From positions 62,001 to 126,000 of the forward strand of contig NZ_FXWI01000001.1 of assembly GCF_900177765.1 (NCBI RefSeq): a stretch of 64,000 bases of DNA, in the 5' to 3' direction. Shown here one piece after another: positions 24,945-33,748 of this stretch. The notes beneath the pieces are model-generated. The model had not been told where the DNA came from and made no database searches. It was given only the letters and a program-made list of their open reading frames with translations. This stretch comes from Agreia sp. VKM Ac-1783 (GTDB lineage: Bacteria; Actinomycetota; Actinomycetes; Actinomycetales; Microbacteriaceae). Numbering within the stretch: the stretch's first letter is position 1; every line of letters starts with the position of its first letter. A program made the position numbers and the translations under genes.

Positions 24945-24977
24945 GCGTCTTCGGCTGGAATGACTTTTAGAAGACGC
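24945..24977 (+). promoter_or_regulatory. Hairpin in the leader of the M23 peptidase gene
   Basis: GCGTCTTC and GAAGACGC form a perfect 8-bp stem with a 17-nt loop, ending 41 bp before the TTG start. No c-di-AMP (ydaO-type) riboswitch signature, which often precedes actinobacterial wall hydrolases, is visible. Confidence 0.3.
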
Positions 24978-25018
24978 CTTTCGCTCTAAAACCGAACTGA
25001 TATTGGAACTACTGCACC

Positions 25019-26455
25019 TTGGCTCGTCACAACCCTCGTCCAGATGACCTCTCGTCTGCGACCGACGGTGCGACACCCACGACCGACGCAGCGCCGCTTA
25101 CTCGCAGGTCGAGAAGGCAGACGGCCGCGGCAGTGATTCCGGATGCGCAAGGCACCGCGGCTCCTCAGACTCGCAGAGCGGCCAGAGCCGCCGGGGTCGC
25201 CGCTCCCGTCATCCTCACCGAAGCGCAGGAGCGCGAGGCGGAGCGAGCCGCATTCGAGAACACCGTTCGCCCGCGCGGACGCCGTGCTGCCGCCTCGACC
25301 GAAGAACTGTCCTCCGCAGCTGCGTTCGCCACGACCGAGCCCGAATTCGTGGCGACCGGTGTGGCGGAGCCGACGACTCCCGTCTCTGCCGTCGATGTCA
25401 CCGTCACCGAGTCGGCCGTCCCGTCAGACGCTCCTGCCGACGTGAGCGTTCCCGTCGTGAAGGATTCCGCAGCCACTCTCGGCACCGCTCCCGCCGACGT
25501 TCTCGGCGAGGTCGTGCCCCCTTCATCGGTTCGAGTGCCAGGCCGACGCGCGGTGTCCGACTCGTCAGACGACGAGAACACCCCGCCGCGCGTCAAAGCC
25601 GGACGCCGAGCGGCCAGTACGTCCTCCGAGCGGTCTCGCGTGAGTTTGCCGAAATCAGCCGCAGACGCATCCGGCAACGGATCGGGCGAGGCAGCGATAC
25701 CGCAGCAGCGCCGCCGCCGCCCGTCGACCAAGATGATCGCGAAGAAGAGCTTCGGCATGTTCGCTTTTCTCGTCGCCGGCGGAATAGCGGTGGCCACGTC
25801 GCTTCCTGCGGAAGCGTATTTCGCTGCGACGCCGAACGCGTCGATCTCGCAGAGCGTGCAGGTACAGGCTGATCAGAACACGGGAGGCGATAGAGCGAAG
25901 CAGCAGGCCAGAGCGGCCAGCGAAGCGTCCGCGGCGAGTGTCGATCGCGACTCGTACACGATCACGACCGTGCCCAAGGTGTCGATGACCGGGTTCAACA
26001 CGGCCGACACGTTCTCGAACGACACGAGTGGCACGATCCAGTGGCCCTTCCCGACCGGCGTGCCCATCAGCGACGGTTTCGGCTATCGCTCGTCGCCCGG
26101 TGGAATCGGAAGCACGAACCACCAGGGCATCGACTTCAATCCCGGAATGGGCGCGCCTATTCAGGTGATCGCCGACGGCACCGTGCGTCTCGCGCAGAAG
26201 AGCGACGCCGGCGGCTACGGCTGCTACGTGATCGTCGACCACAACGTCAACGGCATGAAGTTCGCGAGCCTCTACGGCCACATGCAGTGCAACTCGGTCG
26301 CCATGAGCAAGGGCGAAGACGTGAAAGTCGGCCAGCAGGTCGGCAACGTGGGCAGCACCGGAACCTCGACGGGCGCGCACCTGCACTTCGAGATCCACAA
26401 CGCGAGCGACACCCCGATCGATCCGATGCCCTGGCTCAACCAGTACGCCAACTAG
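25019..26455 (+). CDS. M23 family metallopeptidase, membrane-anchored
   Basis: A 478-residue peptidoglycan endopeptidase. Residues 1-240 are a low-complexity, basic and Ala/Thr-rich cytoplasmic region; one membrane helix follows (about 245-262), then an extracytoplasmic linker and the LytM/M23 domain (about 350-475). Zinc ligands are His368 and Asp372 in NHQGIDF and the HLHFE motif (His454/His456). Such enzymes cut wall cross-links during growth and division. The start is TTG at 25019 with no good ribosome binding site; it gives ARHNPRPDD, typical of relatives. A hairpin lies in the leader. The long disordered cytoplasmic half is unusual for the family. Confidence 0.9.
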   Translation: MARHNPRPDDLSSATDGATPTTDAAPLTRRSRRQTAAAVIPDAQGTAAPQTRRAARAAGVAAPVILTEAQEREAERAAFENTVRPRGRRAAASTEELSSAAAFATTEPEFVATGVAEPTTPVSAVDVTVTESAVPSDAPADVSVPVVKDSAATLGTAPADVLGEVVPPSSVRVPGRRAVSDSSDDENTPPRVKAGRRAASTSSERSRVSLPKSAADASGNGSGEAAIPQQRRRRPSTKMIAKKSFGMFAFLVAGGIAVATSLPAEAYFAATPNASISQSVQVQADQNTGGDRAKQQARAASEASAASVDRDSYTITTVPKVSMTGFNTADTFSNDTSGTIQWPFPTGVPISDGFGYRSSPGGIGSTNHQGIDFNPGMGAPIQVIADGTVRLAQKSDAGGYGCYVIVDHNVNGMKFASLYGHMQCNSVAMSKGEDVKVGQQVGNVGSTGTSTGAHLHFEIHNASDTPIDPMPWLNQYAN

Positions 26456-26463
26456 CTGCCGCT

Positions 26464-26631
26464 GCGCTGGTCGAGTAGCTCGCCCCGCGACCGGATGTGC
26501 GGCGCTGGTCGAGTAGGTCGCCCCGCGACCGTATCGAGACCACGTGAGCTGATCTAGATACGCCGGCTCGTTCCTCGCGCGACTACTCGATCAACGCAGA
26601 GCGGACGCTCGCGCGACTACTCGATCAACGC
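26464..26631. repeat. Dispersed GGTCGAGTA/GTATCGAGACC repeat, copy 4 (four half units)
   Basis: This is the largest copy: two forward half units (26464-26492, truncated, and 26502-26541) are followed by two reverse ones (26551-26597 and 26606-26631, truncated). The last two share CGCGCGACTACTCGATCAACGC. This suggests local duplication. It fills the gap between the convergent M23 and GH13 genes. Confidence 0.85.
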
Positions 26632-26643
26632 AAGGCCCCCAGC

Positions 26644-28389
26644 TCAGTTCGCGAGCCAGACCGTGGTGTCGATCGCGAGCACGCCTTCGGTGACAGCCTC
26701 GGAGGCGAGCAGCACGTCTCCGGCCGTCGAGGGCAGCTCGACCGGCACGGAGCCGATGTTCGAGATAACGGTGACGGCACCGTTCGAGAACGCGATCACG
26801 TCGTCGTCATAGCCCGGAAGCCATTCGATCGAACCCATTCCTAGCTGGTGCTGCGCGCGCAGCGACAGGGCGAGCTTGTAGAGCTCGAGTGTCGACCCGG
26901 CCGCACCCGTCTGGCGATCGCGGGAGTAGACATCCCAATCGCTCGGCTGGGGCAGCCAACTGGCGGCCGTCGGACCGAAGCCATAGCTCGGCTGGCCGGC
27001 CTCCCAGGGAATGGGCACGCGGCATCCATCGCGCCCGTAGCGCTCGCCCTTGGTGCGGAACCACGTCGGGTCCTGGCGGGCGTCGTCGGGCAGATGGATG
27101 GCCTCCGGCAGACCGAGTTCTTCGCCCTGATAGATGTACGAGCTGCCCGGGAGGGCGAGCATCAGCGCAGTAGCGGCGCGGGCGCGGCGCAGCCCGAGCG
27201 CGGTGTCGGGCAGGCCCGGAGTCTTGGGCCCGATTCCGTCGCCCTGCAGGTTGTCGGCGCCGAGAGCCAGGCGGCTCGCGTGACGCACGACGTCGTGGTT
27301 CGACAGCACCCACGTCGAGGGAGCGCCGACCGTGCCGAAAGCGTGGATCGAGGTGTCGATCACCTTTCGCAGCTCCGGTGCGCTCCACGCGGCTTCGAGG
27401 TAGGTGAAGTTGAAGGCCTGCTGCATCTCGTCGGGACGCACCCAGCGGGCGAGCTTCGTGAGCGGCTCGACCCAGGCCTCGGCGCAGAGCACTCGATCGC
27501 CCTCGTACTCGTCGAGCACCTCGTGCCACGAGCGGTAGATCTCGTGCACTCCGTCTTGCGCCCAGTAGGGAGGGGTGGGCGGGTCGTCGGCGTCGATCCC
27601 GGGCTCGAGAGGCGTCACTCCGCCGCCCATGCTGCCGGCGTCTGCGGGAGGCGTGTAGTCGGGAAGCCCGGCCTCTTTGATCAAGCCGTGCGCGACATCC
27701 ACCCGGAAGCCGTCGACGCCGCGGTCGAGCCAGAAGCGCAGCACGCCGATCATCTGCTCGCGAACCCACGGGTTCTGCCAGTTGAGGTCGGGCTGGCTGA
27801 CGTCGAAGATGTGCAGGTACCACTCGCCGGGCGTGCCGTCGGGGTTGGTCGTGCGCTCCCACATGGGCCCGCCGAAGACCGACTGCCAGTTGTTGGGCGC
27901 GATCTCGCCGTTCTCGCCGAGGCCGTCGCGGAACATGTACCGGTCGCGCTCCGGGCTGCCCTCCGGGGCGGCGAGAGCGGCCTTGAACCACTCGTGATCC
28001 CACGAGGTGTGGTTGGGAACGAGGTCGACGATGACCTTGAGGCCCAGGGCATGCGCCTTGGCCAGCATGATGTCGAAGTCGGCGAGAGTGCCGAAGAGCG
28101 GATCGACGTCGACATAGTTCGCCACGTCGTATCCGGCATCGTGCTGGGGTGAGGTGTAGAAGGGCGAGAGCCAGATCGCGTCGACTCCGAGGGTGGCGAG
28201 TGAGTCGAGGCGGCTGGTGATTCCGGGCAGGTCGCCGATGCCGTCGCCGTCGCTGTCGGCGAACGACCGCGGATAGATCTGGTAGATCACTGCTGAGCGC
28301 CACCACTCGGAGCCAGTGCCGATCGCGATCAGGCTGCTCTGCGAGTCGGATTCGGGCGCGCCGGAGGTGTCGGTGAGTTCGACTGTCAT
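26644..28389 (-). CDS. GH13 alpha-glucosidase / oligo-1,6-glucosidase-like
   Basis: A 581-residue glycoside hydrolase family 13 enzyme acting on alpha-glucosides such as maltose, isomaltose or sucrose. It has VIYQIYPRSFADSDGDGIGD near the N-terminus (calcium-type loop) and the four conserved regions: DLVPNH, GFRVDVAHG (nucleophile Asp near 231), EAWVEP (acid/base Glu near 304) and LSNHD (Asp near 366). No signal peptide, so cytoplasmic. ATG 28389 follows TAGAGT by 7 nt on the reverse strand (leaderless); a GTG three codons earlier is less likely. No transporter is adjacent, so substrate is uncertain. Confidence 0.93.
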   Translation of the reverse strand: MTVELTDTSGAPESDSQSSLIAIGTGSEWWRSAVIYQIYPRSFADSDGDGIGDLPGITSRLDSLATLGVDAIWLSPFYTSPQHDAGYDVANYVDVDPLFGTLADFDIMLAKAHALGLKVIVDLVPNHTSWDHEWFKAALAAPEGSPERDRYMFRDGLGENGEIAPNNWQSVFGGPMWERTTNPDGTPGEWYLHIFDVSQPDLNWQNPWVREQMIGVLRFWLDRGVDGFRVDVAHGLIKEAGLPDYTPPADAGSMGGGVTPLEPGIDADDPPTPPYWAQDGVHEIYRSWHEVLDEYEGDRVLCAEAWVEPLTKLARWVRPDEMQQAFNFTYLEAAWSAPELRKVIDTSIHAFGTVGAPSTWVLSNHDVVRHASRLALGADNLQGDGIGPKTPGLPDTALGLRRARAATALMLALPGSSYIYQGEELGLPEAIHLPDDARQDPTWFRTKGERYGRDGCRVPIPWEAGQPSYGFGPTAASWLPQPSDWDVYSRDRQTGAAGSTLELYKLALSLRAQHQLGMGSIEWLPGYDDDVIAFSNGAVTVISNIGSVPVELPSTAGDVLLASEAVTEGVLAIDTTVWLAN

Positions 28390-28507
28390 GCGCAACACTC
28401 TAGCCTCGAATCGTTTCGACCCTAGACAACGGTTCAGGCTGGCCTGATTGTGATGCTATTCTCTACAGGTGCCAAAACGCACGACTTATCAGTCGTGCGC
28501 AGGTTAC

Positions 28508-28579
<72 letters not shown>

Positions 28580-28629
28580 CCGTCCTCCACAGGCGGCAGC
28601 GCGAGCTGCCAGCCGAACGGACGGCGCCC

Positions 28630-28703
28630 GGCGGGGTAGCTCAGGTGGTTAGAGCACACGGCTCATAATCGTGGTGTCGCGGGTTCGAGTCCCGCTCCCG
28701 CTA
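28630..28703 (+). tRNA. tRNA-Met, elongator (CAT)
   Basis: The 5' GGCGGGG pairs with TCCCGCT (28696-28702), with G-U pairs at both ends. The anticodon CAT is in CACGGCT-CAT-AATCGTG, and the T arm is GCGGGTTCGAGTCCCGC. The GGCGGGGTAGCTCAG start fits elongator tRNA-Met, not initiator. It is probably transcribed with tRNA-Thr 50 bp upstream; CCA is not encoded. Confidence 0.95.
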
Positions 28704-28706
28704 CGA

Positions 28707-28742
28707 AAGCCCCCAAGATCTCGCCATCTTGGGGGCTTTTTT
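28707..28742 (+). terminator. Strong intrinsic terminator after the tRNA-Thr/tRNA-Met pair
   Basis: AAGCCCCCAAGAT and ATCTTGGGGGCTT form a perfect stem with a short loop, followed by a run of T. It closes the tRNA operon and lies 30 bp before the acetyltransferase start. Confidence 0.92.
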
Positions 28743-28771
28743 CTGTGCGCCGTTGGGGGCAAGGTGTTGTC

Positions 28772-29344
28772 ATGTCCATCGAGGTGCGTCCCGCCACGTC
28801 GTTCGCCGATGTCGCATCGGTGCTTGGGCCCAAGCGCGCCGACGCGACGGTCTGCTGGTGCCTGAGCTATCGCATCCCGTCGTCTCAGAACAACCAGCTC
28901 AGATCGACCGACCGCGGCGAACTGGTCAAGACTCTCGTGAAGCAGCAGCCGCCACCGGGTGTTCTGGCCTATGACGATGGAGAGGTTGTCGGCTGGGCCG
29001 GCGTGCACCCCCGATCCGACACGACCTTCGCACGCAATCGCAAGATCCCGCACCTCGACGATCTCGACGTGTGGTCGGTGTGGTGCATCAGGGTGCGGCC
29101 CGGGCACCGAGGGAAGGGGCTGTCGCATGCGCTTCTTGAGGGCGCGGTGGCTTTCGCCAGGGATCACGGTGCTCCGGCGGTGGAGGGATATCCGGTCGAC
29201 AACAGGGGTGAGAAAGTCGATCTCACGATGGCGTACGTTGGCACGAGAACACTCTTCGAGAACGCCGGCTTCGAGAAGGCGAGCGACACCGATTCGGTGC
29301 TGAACGGATTTCCGCGGGTGCTTATGAGACTCGACCTCCGCTGA
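28772..29344 (+). CDS. GNAT family N-acetyltransferase
   Basis: A 190-residue acetyl-CoA-dependent transferase. The GNAT motif A is IRVRPGHRGKGLSHALLEGAV (about residues 110-130), preceded by a strand in which GEVVGWAGV is typical, and followed by the C-terminal AYVGTRTLFENAGFE segment. CWCLSYR near residue 28 is a notable Cys-Trp-Cys. It is cytoplasmic. ATG 28772 is chosen because AAGGTG lies 6-8 nt upstream. The substrate is unknown; it starts right after the tRNA terminator. Confidence 0.85.
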   Translation: MSIEVRPATSFADVASVLGPKRADATVCWCLSYRIPSSQNNQLRSTDRGELVKTLVKQQPPPGVLAYDDGEVVGWAGVHPRSDTTFARNRKIPHLDDLDVWSVWCIRVRPGHRGKGLSHALLEGAVAFARDHGAPAVEGYPVDNRGEKVDLTMAYVGTRTLFENAGFEKASDTDSVLNGFPRVLMRLDLR

Positions 29345-29371
29345 GCGGCTGAGCGGGAGGCCGCCGACACC

Positions 29372-30922
29372 TCAGTCGACTGGCAGCGTGAGCACGAAGA
29401 CGGCGCCGGTCTGATCGCCCGACGGGTCGACGCAGACGACGTCGCCGCCGTGCGCTCGGGCGATCCCTCGGGCGATGGGCAGGCCGAGGCCCGCGCCGCC
29501 GCCGGAGGCGTTCCTCGCCGAGTCGAGCCGCACAAGGCGATCGAAGATGCGCGATCGATCCTGCGGCGGCACGCCGGGCCCCCGATCGCGCACCTCCACT
29601 CGAACGGCGTGCTCGGCCTGGCTGATCGCCACGGTCACGGGCCCGGCTCCGCCGGTCATTTGTGCCGCGTTGTCGACGAGGTTGGCGATCACCTGGCTGA
29701 GCCGCTCCGCGTCGCCGTCGAGCAGTCCCGCATCGAGGTCGCTGCGATCGTCGGTGCAGATCAGCTCGAGGGCCGGTCGCCGGATGCGCTGGCGCTCGGC
29801 CTCGCGCGCGACGACCTCCGCGATATCGAGGGGAGCCCTGCGCAGGTCGAGCCCTTGGTCGACCCTGGCCATCATGAGCATGTCGTCGATGAGGCGAGAG
29901 GCCCTGGCGGCCTCGCGCACGACGTGACTTGCGAGCCTCTCGCGCTCGGCGCGATCAACGGATGCTCGCACCAGGGTGTCCGCCGCCGCCCGCATTCCCG
30001 ACACGGGGGTGCGCAGTTCGTGCGCGGCATCGCTCACGAATGAGCGCACCCTCTGCTCAGCCTCCCGGGCGAGCCTCTCGGAGTCGACCGCCGCTCGCTC
30101 GGCTCCCTCGACCCCGTCGAGCATCTCGTCGAAGGCGATGGCCACCCGCCCGATCTCCGTTCGGGGCCTCGTCGGTCGAAGGCGTCTGCCGCGATCTCCC
30201 CGAGCGATGTCGCGGGCCACCGCGGTCATCGATTCGAGCGGGTGCAGGGCCCCGCGCACGACCACCGTCAGTGCCGCCGCCGCTAGCAGGAGGAAGACGG
30301 CCGAGGCACCGAGCATGATCCAGAGCAGCTGCTGCAGCGTCTGATCGACGCCGCCCGCTCCGACGCTGAGTGTGAGCACGGTGTCGTCGCTCAGTGTCGA
30401 CTCGAGGGTCACGATCTGCGGATCGGACGTGGTGACGACCGACGAGGCGATGGTCCTTCCCGACGTCGAGCCCATCTGCGAATCCGCGTCGGTGCCCGAC
30501 CCGGTCGCCGAGGCGTTCCCGTCGCCGGCTCCGGGGCGGCCCTCCTCGAGACCGGGCGCTCCGAGCGGGCCGAGACCGGCGGCATCCGGCCCTTGCCGTA
30601 GTTGTTCGGGGGTCGGGCCGGCCACGACCGAGCCGCCGTCGGGGCTCTCGATGAGCACCGAGAGGCCCTGCGCCGAGAGTCGGCTCGCGAGGTCGTCGTT
30701 CGAGACGGTGCCGACGAGCGCGGCGGCGGCCGACGCCCGGTCCTGGAGCCGTTCCTCGAGCTGTGTGCGCAGGCGCTCGCCGAGAACGAACTGCACGGTG
30801 AAGCACAGGGCGAGCAGAAGTACGGTCAGCAGGGCGAGGACCGACAGCACGGTTCGGGTACGCAGCGACCCGGTTCGCAGCCCGCCTCCGCCGACGGTGT
30901 CGGGTCCGGATGGGCCGGTCAT
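29372..30922 (-). CDS. Sensor histidine kinase
   Basis: A 516-residue membrane sensor kinase. Helix 1 is about residues 24-46 and helix 2 about 198-222, enclosing an extracytoplasmic sensor of about 150 residues. A HAMP region follows, then HisKA with the phospho-acceptor His in SDAAHELRTPVSG (about residue 301), the N box VIANLVDNAAQM, and the G boxes DRGPGVP and GGGAGLGLPIARGIARAHGG. ATG 30922 overlaps the response-regulator stop (ATGA), so the two are translationally coupled. The signal is unknown. Confidence 0.94.
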   Translation of the reverse strand: MTGPSGPDTVGGGGLRTGSLRTRTVLSVLALLTVLLLALCFTVQFVLGERLRTQLEERLQDRASAAAALVGTVSNDDLASRLSAQGLSVLIESPDGGSVVAGPTPEQLRQGPDAAGLGPLGAPGLEEGRPGAGDGNASATGSGTDADSQMGSTSGRTIASSVVTTSDPQIVTLESTLSDDTVLTLSVGAGGVDQTLQQLLWIMLGASAVFLLLAAAALTVVVRGALHPLESMTAVARDIARGDRGRRLRPTRPRTEIGRVAIAFDEMLDGVEGAERAAVDSERLAREAEQRVRSFVSDAAHELRTPVSGMRAAADTLVRASVDRAERERLASHVVREAARASRLIDDMLMMARVDQGLDLRRAPLDIAEVVAREAERQRIRRPALELICTDDRSDLDAGLLDGDAERLSQVIANLVDNAAQMTGGAGPVTVAISQAEHAVRVEVRDRGPGVPPQDRSRIFDRLVRLDSARNASGGGAGLGLPIARGIARAHGGDVVCVDPSGDQTGAVFVLTLPVD

Positions 30923-31587
30923 GTGCTCAGCCGGTAGCCGATGCCGCGCACGGTGTGGATCAGACGCGGCCCGTTCGCCTCCATCTTGCGGCGCAGCGAG
31001 CTGAGGTGCACCTCGACGACGTTCGCATCGATGTCGTCGTAGCCCCACACCTGGGTGAGGATCTGGCCCTTCGACAGCGTGCGACCCCTGCTCTGCGCGA
31101 GAAAGCTCAACAGGCGGAACTCCGTGGCCGTCAGCGCCAGGGGAGTGTCGCCCCGTGCCGCGCGGGCCCCCTCGACGTCGACCATCAGATCGTCGATCTC
31201 GATGACCGACGGCAGGCGTCCGCGGCGGCGGAGAACGGCACTGACTCGCGCCACGAGCTCGGCCATCGAGAACGGCTTGACGAGGTAGTCGTCGATTCCC
31301 GCGGCGAAGCCGCGCAGGCGGTCGTCGACCTCGTCGCGCGCGGTGAGCATCATCACGGCGCAGTCGCTGCGGGCCCGAAGCTGCGCCGCGAGGGTGAGGC
31401 CGTTCGGGCCGGGCAGCATCCAGTCGAGGATCGCGATGTCGGGAACGAAGGAGGCGACATCGTCGTCGAGGGCCGTGCCGTCTTCGCGCGCGGACACGAC
31501 GAAGCCCTCGGCGCCCAGGGCGGTGGCGACGGAGGTGCGGATGGTCTCGTCGTCTTCGACGAGCAGGATTCTGGCCGAGGAGATCAT
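30919..31587 (-). CDS. OmpR-family response regulator
   Basis: A 222-residue two-component regulator. The receiver domain (1-120) has the acidic pair in LVEDDE, phospho-acceptor Asp55 in AILDWMLPG, and Lys in VKPFSMAEL. The winged-helix DNA-binding domain (about 130-220) has LTATEFRLLSFLAQSRG and VEVHLSSLRRKME. ATG 31587 follows TAGGTT by 6 nt on the reverse strand (leaderless). It is divergent from the proline-rich protein gene, and an 11-bp direct repeat of the OmpR type lies between them. Confidence 0.95.
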   Translation of the reverse strand: MISSARILLVEDDETIRTSVATALGAEGFVVSAREDGTALDDDVASFVPDIAILDWMLPGPNGLTLAAQLRARSDCAVMMLTARDEVDDRLRGFAAGIDDYLVKPFSMAELVARVSAVLRRRGRLPSVIEIDDLMVDVEGARAARGDTPLALTATEFRLLSFLAQSRGRTLSKGQILTQVWGYDDIDANVVEVHLSSLRRKMEANGPRLIHTVRGIGYRLST

Positions 31588-31645
31588 TCGAGGAACCTAC
31601 GACAGTTTCCGAACACGATTCTATGGGCCGGCTGATAAAGCCCTG

Positions 31646-31663
31646 AGCTTAACGGAAGCTTCA
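31646..31663 (+). promoter_or_regulatory. Direct repeat with 11-bp period, candidate OmpR-type regulator site
   Basis: AGCTTAA (31646) and AGCTTCA (31657) start exactly 11 bp apart, the spacing bound by OmpR/PhoB-type dimers. The site lies between the response-regulator gene and the divergent proline-rich protein gene, 85 bp before the latter. Confidence 0.4.
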
Positions 31664-31748
31664 GATTCGCTCGCAACTGTGGATGAGGTCAGGACGCCGC
31701 GTTCTGACCGGCGCATCGAATCGCGCCGAATCTGAAAGGAACGACCCC

Positions 31749-32234
31749 GTGTCAGAACTCAACCTCTTTACCGGTCCCGGATCGTCGAACGATCCCTCCG
31801 CTCCGCCGGCCCGCCGATCCTTCCGCACGCGTATCGCCGTCGGCGTCGCATGCGGCGTGATCGGACTCGGAATCGTGGGGACGACGGCCGCCTTCGCCGC
31901 TCAGGGCGGCGAGCCGACCCCGCTGCCCACTTCGTCGATCTCGCCCACTCCGGGCTCGACCGATGGCCCCGCGCCGGTCAAGCCCGACGACGGAACGACG
32001 CCGCAAACCCCGCCCGCTCCGGGCGCCGGCGGGGTGTGTGCGCCGGGTGGTCCCGGTGCTCCTGCGGGGCCGGCCGACGGTGCGGTTCCGCCGGCACCGC
32101 CCGCCCCGGCCGACGGGACGGCCCCGCCCGCCCCGGCCGACGGCGGAGCGGCTTCCACCCCTCCCTCGGACGCACCCGCGCCCCCGACTGAGGAGCCCGC
32201 ACCGGCTCCCACCGGAACCGCTCCCGCCTCCTGA
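31749..32234 (+). CDS. Secreted or anchored proline/alanine-rich protein
   Basis: A 161-residue protein with a basic cytoplasmic start, one hydrophobic segment (about residues 29-50, ending TTAAFAAQG, which could be a signal-peptide cleavage site) and a 110-residue tail rich in Pro, Ala, Thr and Gly, including a GGVCAPGGPGAPAGPADG stretch and repeated PAPADG units. No known domain is seen. It faces the two-component genes and is the obvious candidate target. GTG 31749 is supported by AAAGGAA 8 nt upstream. Function unknown; the tail could span the wall. Confidence 0.7.
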   Translation: MSELNLFTGPGSSNDPSAPPARRSFRTRIAVGVACGVIGLGIVGTTAAFAAQGGEPTPLPTSSISPTPGSTDGPAPVKPDDGTTPQTPPAPGAGGVCAPGGPGAPAGPADGAVPPAPPAPADGTAPPAPADGGAASTPPSDAPAPPTEEPAPAPTGTAPAS

Positions 32235-32280
32235 CCCGTCAACGCACCAGAGCGAGCAGGGCAGCGGTTACTCTCAAGGT

Positions 32281-32922
32281 GTGGACACCTCGACAGCGCA
32301 CCCGGAGCGCGAGCGGATTCTGAACGTGCCGAACACGATCACGTTCGCTCGTCTCATCCTGTTCATGCCCCTGTTCGTTCTGCTCGTTCTGGTGTGGCAC
32401 GAGAACTTCTGGGCGTTCATCGTTCTCGTGGCCCTGGGAGCAACCGACTGGATCGACGGTTTCGCCGCACGCAAGCTCGGCCAGGTGACTCACTTCGGGG
32501 CGGTGCTCGACCCCGTGGCCGACCGGGCAAGCCAGGTGGTCGTGTGCGTGACGCTGGTCATCAGCGGCATCCTTCCGCTCTGGATCCTCATCGCCATCGC
32601 CGCGACAGACCTGATCCTGGGCCTGATCATCCTCGCCTACAAGCGCCAGGGATCGATGTCGATCACCTACATCTCGAAGATCCGCACGACCTTCCTGATG
32701 CTCGGGTTGCCGCTGCTTCTGCTCGCCCACTCCGACTTCGCCGGCCACGAGGTGTTGGCCGTCGTCGCCTTCTACGGCGTGGTCATCGGATGCCTGCTGC
32801 ACGTCTTCGTCGGCGCCCAGTATGCGGTGATCGTCATCCGCGAGGGCCGCGCACATCGGCGCCCACTCGGCGCATCCGCTGCTGGTCGTCCAGACGCTGA
32901 TGAACCGAACCGGCGCGGATAG
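32281..32922 (+). CDS. CDP-alcohol phosphatidyltransferase (PgsA-like)
   Basis: A 213-residue polytopic membrane enzyme that transfers a phosphatidyl group from CDP-diacylglycerol to an alcohol, probably glycerol phosphate. The complete family motif (D-x2-DG-x2-AR-x8-G-x3-D-x3-D) is present in DWIDGFAARKLG...GAVLDPVAD (about residues 60-85). Several helices follow. GTG 32281 follows TACTCT by 6 nt (leaderless), and conserved sequence begins soon after. The 3' end overlaps the next gene by 23 bp. The exact alcohol (glycerol-3-phosphate versus inositol) is not proven. Confidence 0.88.
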   Translation: MDTSTAHPERERILNVPNTITFARLILFMPLFVLLVLVWHENFWAFIVLVALGATDWIDGFAARKLGQVTHFGAVLDPVADRASQVVVCVTLVISGILPLWILIAIAATDLILGLIILAYKRQGSMSITYISKIRTTFLMLGLPLLLLAHSDFAGHEVLAVVAFYGVVIGCLLHVFVGAQYAVIVIREGRAHRRPLGASAAGRPDADEPNRRG

Positions 32923-33742
32923 CGGCAGCTCAGTGCCCGTCCTGCGCATCGACTCCCTGAGCGATCCGAGGCTTGGCGACTACGCCCACCTCACCGACGT
33001 CGCACTCAAGAAGGCGCGAGGCACGGAACACGGCCTCTATCTCGCCGAGTCGCTGCTCGTCTTCGAGCGGGCACTGCGCGCGGGGCATGCTCCCCGCTCC
33101 GTGCTGGCGCTCGGAACCTCGACTGAGGAGGCTCAGGCGGCGCTCGCGGAGCACGGCTTCGCCGACGTGCCGATCTTCACGGGGCCGGGCGAGCTCCTCG
33201 CCGAGCTCACCGGCTACGTGCTTCACCGCGGACTCATCGCCTCGATGAATCGCCCGGCGCTCTCGAACCCGGCGGAGCTCATCCGGAACGCCCGCCGGAT
33301 CGTCGTTCTCGAGAACGTGGTCGACCCCACCAACGTGGGCGCGATCTTCCGCTCGGCGGGCGCGATCGGAGCCGATGCGATTCTCGTGACGCCACGCTGC
33401 TCCGACCCCTTCTACCGCCGGGCCATCCGGGTGAGCATGGGCACCGTGCTGCAGGTGCCCTGGACCCGCGTGGGCGAATGGCCCGAGACGCGTGAGCTGC
33501 TGGTCGAGGCCGGTTTCCACGTCGCCGCGCTGGCTCTGACTCCGGATGCCGTCAGCCTGCGCGACTTCCAGGCTCGGCTTCCCGAGAAACTCGCCCTGGT
33601 GCTGGGCGCGGAGGGCGAGGGCCTGACGCCCGAGGCGATTGCGGCATCCGACACCGTGGTGCAGATTCCGATGAAGCACGGAATCGACTCGCTGAACGTC
33701 GCTGCGGCCAGCGCGGTCGCCATGTGGGCGGTCTCCGGCTGA
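32900..33742 (+). CDS. SpoU/TrmH family RNA 2'-O-methyltransferase
   Basis: A 280-residue SPOUT methyltransferase with an N-terminal RNA-binding region and the C-terminal knot. Motif 1 is ENVVDPTNVGAIFRSA (about residues 138-153), motif 2 LVLGAEGEGL (about 234-243) and motif 3 VQIPMKHGIDSLNVAAASAVAM near the end. It would methylate rRNA or tRNA ribose. ATG 32900 overlaps the preceding gene by 23 bp; GTG 32933, 11 nt after that stop, is an equally plausible start. The specific RNA position is unknown. Confidence 0.92.
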   Translation: MNRTGADSGSSVPVLRIDSLSDPRLGDYAHLTDVALKKARGTEHGLYLAESLLVFERALRAGHAPRSVLALGTSTEEAQAALAEHGFADVPIFTGPGELLAELTGYVLHRGLIASMNRPALSNPAELIRNARRIVVLENVVDPTNVGAIFRSAGAIGADAILVTPRCSDPFYRRAIRVSMGTVLQVPWTRVGEWPETRELLVEAGFHVAALALTPDAVSLRDFQARLPEKLALVLGAEGEGLTPEAIAASDTVVQIPMKHGIDSLNVAAASAVAMWAVSG

Positions 33743-33748
33743 CTGGAG

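Noticed and set aside
24895-25018. A c-di-AMP (ydaO-type) riboswitch before the M23 peptidase gene.
   Set aside because: Such switches often precede wall-hydrolase genes in Actinobacteria, but the gap is only about 150 bp and none of the conserved GGGGAGCC/GGGTGAA-type segments is present. Only a simple hairpin is seen.
28478-28499. Perfect hairpin CGCACGAC-TTATCA-GTCGTGCG before tRNA-Thr as a terminator or attachment site.
   Set aside because: No T-run follows and no integrase or tRNA duplicate is nearby. It more likely belongs to the tRNA leader.
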